This document shows positions 55,313-63,025 of a stretch of 64,000 nt of DNA, in pieces (position 1 is the first letter of the stretch; the number at the start of each line of letters is the position of its first letter). Source of the stretch: Candidatus Methanoplasma cognatum. GTDB lineage: Archaea; Thermoplasmatota; Thermoplasmata; Methanomassiliicoccales; Methanomethylophilaceae. Made by a program: the position numbers and the translations under genes. The DNA is taken from the NCBI GenBank assembly GCA_009777615.1, contig WRLM01000006.1, positions 1 through 64,000 of the forward strand. Direction: 5' to 3'. The notes below the pieces were generated by a model. It was not told the origin of the DNA, searched no databases, and saw only the letters and a program-made list of their open reading frames with translations.

Positions 55313-55388
55313 AGCCTCGTAGTGTAGCGGTCAATCATGCGGGACTCTGGATCCTGCGACCACAGTTCGAATCTGTGCGAGGCTACCA
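55313..55388 (+). tRNA. tRNA-Gln (anticodon CUG), 3' CCA encoded
   Basis: The acceptor stem AGCCTCG (55313-55319) pairs with CGAGGCT (55378-55384), the discriminator is A55385, and CCA follows at 55386-55388. The anticodon stem CGGGA/TCCTG encloses the loop CTCTGGA, giving anticodon CUG with U33. The T arm is CACAG-TTCGAAT-CTGTG. The D-loop segment (GTGTAGCGGTCAATCATG) matches archaeal glutamine tRNAs. Confidence 0.95.
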
Positions 55389-55491
55389 TTCATATCTGGC
55401 TTGCCCGTTTTTTCACTCTTTACCATTGCTTTAGCGCTTTCGTTCATCACTACTCCGCTTCTTTCATGAAAAGAGAAAGAAGAGCTTTACC

Positions 55492-55647
55492 TCATTCATA
55501 GAAGGTTACCTTTCCCATGGGCGGCCTTCCGGATATATCTCCCGTTGCCTCCCCTTTGGAGATAACGTACACCCTGATCCCATCAGGGGACGGTGTCTTC
55601 AGCTGTCCTTCCGTGCCCGTGCAGTAAGATGCGCCGCCGCACCGCCA
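55492..55647 (-). CDS. Candidate small cysteine-containing protein without a standard start
   Basis: A minus-strand frame ending in TGA 55492-55494 encodes WRCGGASYCTGTEG, then LKTPSPDGIRVYVISKGEAT and ends PPMGKVTFYE. Codon choice resembles real genes here. The frame is open about 65 bases further upstream but holds no ATG, GTG or TTG, so either an ATT start, a sequence error or a decayed gene must be assumed. The end given is simply the Trp codon where the protein-like sequence begins. The Cys pair suggests metal binding. Not recognised. Confidence 0.3.
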   Translation of the reverse strand, partial: WRCGGASYCTGTEGQLKTPSPDGIRVYVISKGEATGDISGRPPMGKVTFYE

Positions 55648-55709
55648 TTTATCATAAATATAGCCTACTCGTTGCCTGATATGATAAGCATGGGCTGAGG
55701 TGGCGTTTC

Positions 55710-56954
55710 ATGGGTTCCAGCAAAGTTGTCAGCGGATTCTTCGGCCGTAACAAAGCCGTGTTCGTTATGGGGCTCACCGCGCTTACCATCGCCGCGACGG
55801 CGGACCTTATTGCCGGAATATTCCTGGGTTCGATGGAGACATACATTCTGGCCATCCCGGGAATGATGGTCCTCGTTTATTCGGCCATAGGGATGAGGGG
55901 GAACATCTTCGGCGCCATGGGTTCCAGACTCGGGACGTCCATGCACATGGGTACTTTCAAGATGTCCTTCAAAAAAGGCTCCATCCTTCGTGCCAATATC
56001 GAATCGTCCATAGGGCTCAGTTTCTTAGTGTCTCTCGCTATGGGCGTTATCGGGTGGGCGGTCGTCGCCATCTTCGGCTTCGGCGAGATACATATCGCCA
56101 GCTTCGTATTCATATCAATGCTCGGCGGCCTGCTGGCCGGGATCGTCCTTCTGGGCATCAATTTATTGATAGCATGGAGCGGTTTCAAAAAGAACTGGGA
56201 TGTGGATAACATCACCGCTCCGCTGATCGCCGCTGCCGGGGACATCGTTACGATGCCTATGCTCTTCATCTGCGCCTGGTTCGTGATACACTGCCCCGAT
56301 CAGAATATAATAACCCTTCTTACCCTTCTCCTGATACTTGCCACCGTTGTATTCCTCGTGTTCATATTTGCCAGGAAGATCGTGCTCGGAAGGAAGGATG
56401 AGGCGAAGAGGATAATATCTCAGTCCACACCCATACTGCTGATGTGCTTGGTGCTGGATATCGCGGCGGGGGTCATCATCGAGAACAAGACGGAAGTGCT
56501 GATCATTCTTCCCGTCCTCATAATACTGATGCCGGCTTTCCTGAACGAAGGGAACGCCCTGTCCGGAATGCTTACGTCCAGGCTCTCTTCCATGCTGCAT
56601 CTGGGTACTCTTCGTGTAAGCAGATTCCCCGGCAAGAATGCGTCGGAGAACTTCTTCATCACTTACGTCCTTGCGGCGGTGACCTACAGCTATATCGGAG
56701 TGATGGCGTTCCTAGCCGCGATGATGATGGGCGGTCCGGGAGACATAGGTTTCATAAAAGTAATGGGCATAGTCCTGATATCTGGTATGATCACGACAAC
56801 GATCCTTAACTTCCTTTCATACTATGTTGCGGTGACCGCCGTCAGATTTGATCTTGACCCTGACGACCACAGCATACCTATGACATCCTCCTCCATGGAC
56901 CTCATCAGCGCAGGGGTGCTGATAGGCGTGATCGTACTGCTGACCTTATCCTAA
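55710..56954 (+). CDS. MgtE-like (SLC41-type) divalent cation transporter, membrane domain only
   Basis: 414 aa with ten or so helices in two homologous halves. The first half has PGMMVLVYSAIGMRGNIFGA and GTSMHMGT, the second PVLIILMPAFLNEGNALSGM and SSMLHLGT. Acidic pore segments follow in each half: NITAPLIAAAGDIVTMP and DDHSIPMTSSSMDLI. This is the MgtE/SLC41 membrane domain without the cytoplasmic N and CBS sensor domains of bacterial MgtE. It should move Mg2+ or another divalent cation. It converges on two PhoU/TrkA-C genes, which may replace the missing sensor. The ribosome site GAGGTG precedes the ATG. Confidence 0.85.
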   Translation: MGSSKVVSGFFGRNKAVFVMGLTALTIAATADLIAGIFLGSMETYILAIPGMMVLVYSAIGMRGNIFGAMGSRLGTSMHMGTFKMSFKKGSILRANIESSIGLSFLVSLAMGVIGWAVVAIFGFGEIHIASFVFISMLGGLLAGIVLLGINLLIAWSGFKKNWDVDNITAPLIAAAGDIVTMPMLFICAWFVIHCPDQNIITLLTLLLILATVVFLVFIFARKIVLGRKDEAKRIISQSTPILLMCLVLDIAAGVIIENKTEVLIILPVLIILMPAFLNEGNALSGMLTSRLSSMLHLGTLRVSRFPGKNASENFFITYVLAAVTYSYIGVMAFLAAMMMGGPGDIGFIKVMGIVLISGMITTTILNFLSYYVAVTAVRFDLDPDDHSIPMTSSSMDLISAGVLIGVIVLLTLS

Positions 56955-57075
56955 GAAGGGTTCGGCTTGCGGTGTTTTCGATAATGATCCGCAGATCCGT
57001 TACCTCATCTGCAGATATGAACAAAAAAACAAAACGATGACCTGCTGAACGATATCTGCGCCTGTAAGTCTTCAG
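56955..57075. other. Short spacer with inverted repeat
   Basis: GCAGATAT (57011-57018) and ATATCTGC (57052-57059) form an inverted repeat around a segment that, on the minus strand, reads GTTTTGTTTTTTTG. The T-run is a plausible archaeal terminator for the small minus-strand ORF upstream of it. Confidence 0.35.
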
Positions 57076-57195
57076 TTATCCGATTATGACCGTACCTCTT
57101 GTTACATCTTGCCCTTCTTCCGTGACCGACTTGGTCGTCATGACCGTCATCCCGCAGACGTCAATGTGCAATTCGGATTCTATTATCTCATTCAT
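57076..57195 (-). CDS. Candidate 39-aa small protein
   Basis: ATG 57195 follows GGGGATGAAA and the frame ends with TAA. The peptide begins MNEIIESELHIDVCGMTVM and ends GTVIIG. Codon use is like neighbouring genes, and a T-rich stretch follows the stop. It lies in the gap between the MgtE-like gene and the PhoU/TrkA-C genes, downstream of and on the same strand as the latter. Single Cys, no membrane segment. Function unknown. Confidence 0.45.
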   Translation of the reverse strand: MNEIIESELHIDVCGMTVMTTKSVTEEGQDVTRGTVIIG

Positions 57196-57279
57196 TTTTC
57201 ATCCCCGCACACCATACGGGCGGGGGGTATTTTAATCTTCAAGAGAAAAAGAGGTGTTTCTAGTGATCGGACATGATCC

Positions 57280-57861
57280 TCATGACGATAATTCCTTATC
57301 CGTACCGTCGGCAAAGGCCTTGAAATAAGGAACGCCGTCCGACGGACCCTTGGCGATTAGTATGTCCCCTTCTTCCATTACGGTGCCCTTCCCGGGACCA
57401 AAGATGTATTCTTTATCTCTTTTTATGGCGATGATGAACATCCCGCAGTTGGTGCTGAGGCGCGTTTCCGCAAACGACTTCCCGTTCAGCACAGAGTCCT
57501 TCACGACCTTCGCAAGACTTATGGTGGTCTCAGATTCTTTTATGGACATTGCGAGGACGGGGTGTTTCCCGAGCCCTCTCAGAACGACATCCGCTATGGA
57601 TTTGGCGGCGTTCGCGATGGACATTATCGAGGTCTGAAGCCTGACCGCCACGACTATCCTGGCTATTTCCGCCGGATTGCTGGTCCCGATATCGACGGCC
57701 TGTTCCTGGATCTTCGCGGAAAGGTTCTCCATTGTTCCGGCCAGGAAGATGACCTCTTCCGCTATCTCCTCATTGTCATAGATAAGGGAAGAATACGCCA
57801 GATCCACCATGAACTCGGAAGTGTTCTTCAGTTCCAAGATCATCTCCTGCAGCCTGTTCAA
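57280..57861 (-). CDS. PhoU-like/TrkA-C domain regulator (second of pair)
   Basis: 193 aa from TTG 57861, which overlaps the stop of the upstream paralogue (57858); an ATG six codons later is the other option. The N-terminal half (about 1-100) is a PhoU-like helical bundle (LQEMILELKNTSEFMVDLAY). The C-terminal half is a TrkA-C/RCK_C ligand domain (GMFIIAIKRDKEYIFGPGKG, EEGDILIAKGP). Such pairs accompany cation transporters and are thought to gate them in response to ligand. The neighbouring MgtE-like protein is the likely target. Confidence 0.85.
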   Translation of the reverse strand: MNRLQEMILELKNTSEFMVDLAYSSLIYDNEEIAEEVIFLAGTMENLSAKIQEQAVDIGTSNPAEIARIVVAVRLQTSIMSIANAAKSIADVVLRGLGKHPVLAMSIKESETTISLAKVVKDSVLNGKSFAETRLSTNCGMFIIAIKRDKEYIFGPGKGTVMEEGDILIAKGPSDGVPYFKAFADGTDKELSS

Positions 57862-58532
57862 TCTTCCTCCTCCTCTTCGTCGTTTATGCTGGCCGCCTCT
57901 TCCTGCGTGGTGGTCTCTTCCTCGTCCTCGGATATTTCGGGGAACTCCCACGGCTTGTTCCCTGTTGCGAATTCCACAAGCCGGTTGTATCCGTCCTCGG
58001 TCCCTCTTATTATTATGTCGTCGCCCGCACGGATCTTGACGTCATCCTCCGGGTCATATATCCACCCGCGGCGGTTCTTCAAAGCGATTATCCTGCATCC
58101 GGTGGACGCTTCGACACCCAATCTGCCTATCGTATACCCCACCATAGATGACTCCGGCCTCAGCCTTGTAGCGCGGATCTTTTCGCCTGATTCGTGCAGC
58201 ATCGCCGAAACGAAGGGGCGCCTCTCGATAGGCAGTTTCAGAAGGTCCACGATCTCTGCCGCCGCGTCGGAGATCTTGTCTGCCGCGGAGGCGACCTGCA
58301 GCAGCCCGGAGAGCTGTTTCGCATCCTCTTTCGTCCTTGAGGACATCAGCACTTTGAATCGTATGACGAACTTAAGATCGTCCATCTCTTCTTCGAGCTC
58401 ATTGACCTTCTGCGCCATGTCCTCGCTGTTGTACAGAAGGGATGCGTACGCCAGATCGACTATCACTTCGGATGTGTCCTTCATCTCCGTCAAAAGTTCG
58501 CGGACCGTCATCTCTATGTGGTCCAGATTCAT
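57858..58532 (-). CDS. PhoU-like/TrkA-C domain regulator (first of pair)
   Basis: 224 aa. The PhoU-like bundle (VRELLTEMKDTSEVIVDLAY, then YASLLYNSEDMAQKV) is followed by a TrkA-C domain (GCRIIALKNRRGWIYDPEDD, IRAGDDIIIRGTEDG). It ends with an acidic tail of about 25 residues rich in Glu and Asp. It is a paralogue of the following gene, which it overlaps, so both are probably made together and form a heteromeric sensor for the MgtE-like transporter. Confidence 0.85.
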   Translation of the reverse strand: MNLDHIEMTVRELLTEMKDTSEVIVDLAYASLLYNSEDMAQKVNELEEEMDDLKFVIRFKVLMSSRTKEDAKQLSGLLQVASAADKISDAAAEIVDLLKLPIERRPFVSAMLHESGEKIRATRLRPESSMVGYTIGRLGVEASTGCRIIALKNRRGWIYDPEDDVKIRAGDDIIIRGTEDGYNRLVEFATGNKPWEFPEISEDEEETTTQEEAASINDEEEEED

Positions 58533-58719
58533 ATAGCCCTCGGAATCGCCCGTTATAACCCCTCCCCCGCCGGCTCTGGACAGCTACTGCTGCCGTCCGG
58601 TTCATCTGAGCTGATCAACAATTTCGGCCACCTTTATCGGAACTTATCCGAATGCAACGAACGTTCTACATATATTTAAGATTTAGATTCGACCGCTTCG
58701 GCGTTCGCCGACCGTTCAC

Positions 58720-58762
58720 TTATAAAAGATTATATTATGGCGAAAACTATTGCGGATGAGGT
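58720..58762 (+). promoter_or_regulatory. purP box A and ribosome site
   Basis: Box A TTATAAAAG at 58720-58728 predicts a start near 58750. GATGAGGT at 58755-58762 lies 5 bases before ATG 58768 and decides that start over the upstream in-frame TTG 58750 and ATG 58756. Confidence 0.55.
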
Positions 58763-58767
58763 TGACG

Positions 58768-59925
58768 ATGATAAGCAGAGACGAGGTTCTGGCAAATCTT
58801 GACGATTATGATCTCAAAAAGGCCAAAGTGGGGGTCGTTGCGTCGCATTCCGCGCTGGACACCTGCGACGGAGCGGTATCCGAGGGCCTAAGGACCGTGG
58901 CGGTCTGCCAGAAGGGAAGGGAGAAGACCTTCGCCGATTACTTCAGGACTCAGCGCGACAGCTCCGGGAATGCTGTGCGGGGGGTCGTGGACGAGGTCGT
59001 CCTTGTGGACAAATTCAAGGACGTCATGCTTCCTGACGTACAGGACTCCCTGATGAAGAACAACGTGCTTTTCATCCCGAACAGATCGTTCGTCTCTTAC
59101 GGCGGGATAGACGCTGTCGAAGACCGGTTCAAGGTCCCGCTTGTCGGAAGCAGGAACCTCCTCAGATCGGAAGAGAGAGGCGGCGAAAGGGATTACTACT
59201 GGATCCTGGAGAAGGCCGGTCTCCCATTCCCGAAGAAGATCGAGAAGCCCGAGGACATAGATTCCCTTACGATAATCAAGGTCCACCACAAAGTGAAGAA
59301 ATTGGAAAGGGGATTCTTCACCGTTAAGGATTACGACCAATTCGTTGAGAAGTCAACAGAGCTGGTCAAACAAGGCGTCATAGAGAAGGATTTCCTAAAA
59401 GAGGCGAGGATGGAACAGTACATCATCGGGCCGGTGTTCAACCTGGACTTCTTCCGCTCTCCTCTGGAAGAGAAAGGGGAGCAGCTTGAGCTCCTGGGAG
59501 TGGACTGGAGGTTCGAGACCTCCCTTGACGGATACTGCCGGCTCCCCGGCAAGCAGCAGGTGGAGCTTGAAGATGACGGAATCATGCCGGAATACACAGT
59601 ATGCGGCCATAATTCCGCAACTTTGAGGGAATCCCTTCTGGAGAGTGCATTCGAGATGGCCGAGAAGTATATCAAGGCCGCAAAGAGATACTATGACCCG
59701 GGGATAATCGGCCCGTTCTGTCTGCAGACGTGCGTAGACAAGGACCTGAACTTCTACATCTATGATGTAGCTCCGCGCATAGGAGGGGGCACCAACGTCC
59801 ATATGTCGGTGGGGCACCCTTACGGCAACGCCCTTTGGAGGAAAGAGATGAGCACAGGAAGGAGGCTTTCCATGGAGATAAGAAGAGCCGTCGAACAAGA
59901 GCGCGTCGATGAGATAATTACCTGA
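58768..59925 (+). CDS. purP: Formate-dependent AICAR ligase (FAICAR synthetase)
   Basis: 385 aa. It has the archaeal PurP arrangement: an N-terminal AICAR-binding region (VGVVASHSALDTCDGA, then GLRTVAVCQKGREKTF) and an ATP-grasp domain with TIIKVHHKVKKLERGFF and AREMEQYIIGP-like text (ARMEQYIIGPVFNLDFF). It ends with IYDVAPRIGGGTNVHM, a family hallmark. The enzyme makes FAICAR from AICAR, formate and ATP in IMP synthesis, replacing the folate-dependent PurH step. The next gene starts 9 bases after its stop. Confidence 0.95.
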   Translation: MISRDEVLANLDDYDLKKAKVGVVASHSALDTCDGAVSEGLRTVAVCQKGREKTFADYFRTQRDSSGNAVRGVVDEVVLVDKFKDVMLPDVQDSLMKNNVLFIPNRSFVSYGGIDAVEDRFKVPLVGSRNLLRSEERGGERDYYWILEKAGLPFPKKIEKPEDIDSLTIIKVHHKVKKLERGFFTVKDYDQFVEKSTELVKQGVIEKDFLKEARMEQYIIGPVFNLDFFRSPLEEKGEQLELLGVDWRFETSLDGYCRLPGKQQVELEDDGIMPEYTVCGHNSATLRESLLESAFEMAEKYIKAAKRYYDPGIIGPFCLQTCVDKDLNFYIYDVAPRIGGGTNVHMSVGHPYGNALWRKEMSTGRRLSMEIRRAVEQERVDEIIT

Positions 59926-59934
59926 GGTGAAGAG

Positions 59935-60759
59935 ATGAACCACAAAAGAACAATGATCGCCCTTGCGGTCATCATGATGGCCGTCATACCGATGAGCATG
60001 ATCACGTCTGACGAGTCGGACGCAAGTATGAATTTTGGTGATGTGAGGGGTGAAGGATTCACCAACACCGGCGACGGTACGCTCTTCATTCCCCTGATAA
60101 GCACCGAGGCCGTTCCCCACGACATAACGATAACCGTCACGGAGACGGAGGGCGGGAGGGTACTCGCAACCGCCACTGTGACGGTGCCCGCGGAAACCAC
60201 ATACGTGGCTGAGCTGAGATTCAGGCTTGGCGCGGGTGAGCATAACCTAACGGTCACCTGCACACCCGCCGACCCGTTCCCGACTCCTCCCGGCGGCAAT
60301 CCGATAAATTATATTCCGGTACAGGTAACGGTCACCGAATCCATATGGAGCAAACCGACGACCTTTGCCGCGATCGCGGTCATCGCCATCCTGATCGTCA
60401 TCGCCGCCTATATGCGGATGCGCAGCGCACCGACAACCAAGCCCGAAATGACATTCACCGAACTGGAGAAAAGGCAGAAGGGCTCCAAGGCCGACGAAGA
60501 GAAACCAAAGGCGTCTGCGACAGAAAGAAGAAGATACAGAGAATCCGACGGCTCCGCCAAGGGCGCTGAGAAATCTTCTGCGCCGCCGCCGGAGAAGAAG
60601 GCGGAGACCTTCACCGAGCTTGACAGACAGAAGAAGGCGGAGACCGCATCTAAGAAGGAATCATCAGAAGAACCGAAGAAGGCGGAGACCGCATCCAAAA
60701 AAGAATCGTCCTCGGAAGAGCCGAAGAAACTCAAATACGTCAGTTCCAGAAGGAAATGA
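59935..60759 (+). CDS. Surface protein with single membrane helix and charged repetitive cytoplasmic tail
   Basis: 274 aa. A signal peptide (MIALAVIMMAVIPMS) precedes an extracellular beta-rich domain of about 105 residues (Ig-like, with ITITVTETEGGRVLATATV). A transmembrane helix lies at about residues 141-160 (FAAIAVIAILIVIAAYM). The tail of about 110 residues is Lys/Glu/Ser-rich and holds two copies of TFTEL[ED] (TFTELEKRQKG, TFTELDRQKK) and two of KAETASKKESS. The tail looks disordered and could bind partners inside the cell. Family not recognised. It follows purP by 9 bases and ends at a strong terminator. Confidence 0.75.
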   Translation: MNHKRTMIALAVIMMAVIPMSMITSDESDASMNFGDVRGEGFTNTGDGTLFIPLISTEAVPHDITITVTETEGGRVLATATVTVPAETTYVAELRFRLGAGEHNLTVTCTPADPFPTPPGGNPINYIPVQVTVTESIWSKPTTFAAIAVIAILIVIAAYMRMRSAPTTKPEMTFTELEKRQKGSKADEEKPKASATERRRYRESDGSAKGAEKSSAPPPEKKAETFTELDRQKKAETASKKESSEEPKKAETASKKESSSEEPKKLKYVSSRRK

Positions 60760-60768
60760 ACATTTGAA

Positions 60769-60799
60769 GCGGGACATGCCTCATCGGGGTGTGTCCCGC
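60769..60799 (+). terminator. Terminator hairpin after the surface protein gene
   Basis: GCGGGACA and TGTCCCGC form a perfect 8-base-pair stem, followed on the plus strand by ATATTTTT. It sits between convergent stops at 60759 and 60807. Confidence 0.65.
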
Positions 60800-60806
60800 A
60801 TATTTT

Positions 60807-61304
60807 TCATAATTTCAGTTTCGGGTCTTTAAGGTCTATGAGGGCAACTTCCCTTCTGTCCATGAAGAACCCGATCTTCTTGTGGAGCATTATTGAGGGC
60901 GCGTTCCCTGTCTGGAGCATGCTGTGCGCCGCTTCGGCGCCCATGGACTGACCTTTTCTGAGCACTTCCCTCAGAAGTCTGTATCCGATCGCGTTCCTCC
61001 GAACATACTGATGGACGCCCATGTTCTCGATCCACACCAATCTATTGACGTCGAAAACATGCTCCAGCATCTTTGCGAATATGAAGCCGTATATCTCGCC
61101 GTCCTCCTCCGCGACAAAGCTGAGGCCGCTTTCCATGTATGAGGCAAAGTGGTTCTTGCTGCTCGCTCCGAGATTGTCCTTCCACTCTTTGGGAAGCTCT
61201 TCCCACTTGTTCTCGATCGTTTCCGCAAAATATTCCTTTATACACGATATCTCAAGCGCCCGGACCTTCTCGATATCCTTGAGCTTCATCTGCCGGATCT
61301 CCAT
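60807..61304 (-). CDS. GNAT-family N-acetyltransferase
   Basis: 165 aa. ATG 61304 overlaps the argS stop (TGATG), with GGAGGAG just upstream in the end of argS. It has the GNAT fold: MEIRQMKLKDIEKVRALE at the start, VAEEDGEIYGFIFA in the central strands, the acetyl-CoA site VRRNAIGYRLLREVLRKGQ (a variant Q/RxxGxG/A), and the C-terminal NAPSIMLHKKIGF. The layout is RimI-like, so a protein or peptide amino terminus is a possible substrate. It is the last gene of the aRF1-argS operon. Confidence 0.85.
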   Translation of the reverse strand: MEIRQMKLKDIEKVRALEISCIKEYFAETIENKWEELPKEWKDNLGASSKNHFASYMESGLSFVAEEDGEIYGFIFAKMLEHVFDVNRLVWIENMGVHQYVRRNAIGYRLLREVLRKGQSMGAEAAHSMLQTGNAPSIMLHKKIGFFMDRREVALIDLKDPKLKL

Positions 61305-63025
61305 CACATCTCCTCCGGACAATCTATACCCAGACAGTCAAGGACGTTCCTCAGTACCGTCCTGGTGCACTCCACGAGCGTCAGCCTTGCGTTCCTGTTC
61401 TCTCCGGATTCGAGGACGGGCACCGCCGCATAGAACTGGTTGAACGCAGATGCCACCTCGTGGCCGTATGCTGGCAGCACGTGCACGCGCTTCTCTTCTC
61501 CAGCCTCCCTTATGACCCTGCCGAACTTGGACAGCGCTTTTATCAGCGCCTTTTCATATTCGTCGCGGAACATGCCCGGATCCGTGCAGTGCCCGTATTC
61601 CCCCGCCTTCCTGATCATGCTGCAGGCCCTCGCGTGAACGTATTGGATATACGGCCCGCTGTTCCCGTCGAAATTGAGCGCCTCATCCCATTTGAAGACA
61701 AACTGCTTTTCCGGATGGACCCTGATTATATTGTAGCGGATGGCACCTATGCCCACCTTTTTCGCGATGCACAGCATCTCATCTTCGGACAGATCCTTCC
61801 GTCTGGATCTTATCTCTTCCGTCGCGCGGCTCACAGCCTCGTCGATAAGATCGTCCAAATAGACGACGACCCCTTTCCTTGTGGACATCTTCCCTTCGGG
61901 AAGGGATACGAAGGCATAGAACATGGCCTCCGGGACCTTTTCGCTGCCGAGGATCCCCAGCGCGGAGCATAGCTGCTTTGAGCCGAGCTTCTGATCCTCC
62001 CCCAGGACGTCGATCGCCCTGTCCGCTCTTTTGAATTTATCCAGATGATACGCCAGATCGCGGGTTGTGTAGAGGGTGGTCCCGTCGGACCTCATGAATG
62101 TGAACTTTGTATTTTTGCCCTGTATCCCGAAATCCTTAAGGTCAAGGTACCATGAGCCGTCGTCGGTCTGCCCCGCATACTCGGACCCTTTGAGCTTCTC
62201 CACCACCTCCCTTGCCGAACCGTCGGCGATGAAATCCGATTCCCATGTATATCTGTCAAGTTCTACATTGATGCCCGACAGTGTCTCCCTGAGCCCGCCG
62301 ATCATCGCCTCCGCCGTTTCTCTGACGCTGCCTATGACCGTTTCATCCCCGTCCTCGAACTTTCTGAGCATCTGGGATATCTGATCTTTGACATCGTCCT
62401 TCTCTTCCATCAGCCTGTTCGCTTCGCGGTAATATGAGACGAGCTTATGATCCGTTTTGTCCCTCTCCTCCTCATCTGCGGAACCCTTCGGGACATTGTT
62501 GACCCCCCATGTGAGGATTACCACCTGCTTCCCCACATCGTTCACGTAGTATTCTGTCTGCACATCATATCCGCATCTCTTCAGGGACCTGGCCAGCGTA
62601 TCCCCTATTATGGGGTTCCTGGCTCTTCCCACATGTATCGGTCCGGTGGGGTTCGTTGACGTATGTTCGACATTGATTCTGATGCCGTTAGGAGACGCCG
62701 AGCCGTAAGCTTCACCTTCCGCAAGTATACTGTCCAAGGTCTCTTCTGTCAGAGCGGCCGCATCCATCATGAAATTCAGATAGCCGTTGAGTGTGCTCAC
62801 CGATGATATCATTCCGGACGGTTCGATGTGAGCTGCCAATCTTTTGGCTATTTCTTCCGGGGCGGACCTCAGCTCTTTTGAGAGGCTGAAGCACGGCACC
62901 GCAAGGTCCGCCTTCTCCGAGACCTCTTTCACAAATCTTAGTTTGGGGTGACCTATCTTTTCCAGGGCCGCATTGACCGCCGAATCGACCTCTTCCTCAA
63001 ACCTCACTATGCATTCCACGCTCAT
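61304..63025 (-). CDS. argS: Arginyl-tRNA synthetase
   Basis: 573 aa class I synthetase. The N-terminal tRNA-recognition domain precedes the HIGH-type motif in GPIHVGRARNPIIGD near residue 130. The KMSKS counterpart is EGKMSTRKGVV near residue 376, and the C-terminal DALR-type anticodon domain has FNQFYAAVPVLE. It charges tRNA-Arg. Its start overlaps the aRF1 stop by 4 bases and its stop overlaps the GNAT start, so the three genes form a coupled translation-related operon. Confidence 0.96.
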   Translation of the reverse strand: MSVECIVRFEEEVDSAVNAALEKIGHPKLRFVKEVSEKADLAVPCFSLSKELRSAPEEIAKRLAAHIEPSGMISSVSTLNGYLNFMMDAAALTEETLDSILAEGEAYGSASPNGIRINVEHTSTNPTGPIHVGRARNPIIGDTLARSLKRCGYDVQTEYYVNDVGKQVVILTWGVNNVPKGSADEEERDKTDHKLVSYYREANRLMEEKDDVKDQISQMLRKFEDGDETVIGSVRETAEAMIGGLRETLSGINVELDRYTWESDFIADGSAREVVEKLKGSEYAGQTDDGSWYLDLKDFGIQGKNTKFTFMRSDGTTLYTTRDLAYHLDKFKRADRAIDVLGEDQKLGSKQLCSALGILGSEKVPEAMFYAFVSLPEGKMSTRKGVVVYLDDLIDEAVSRATEEIRSRRKDLSEDEMLCIAKKVGIGAIRYNIIRVHPEKQFVFKWDEALNFDGNSGPYIQYVHARACSMIRKAGEYGHCTDPGMFRDEYEKALIKALSKFGRVIREAGEEKRVHVLPAYGHEVASAFNQFYAAVPVLESGENRNARLTLVECTRTVLRNVLDCLGIDCPEEM

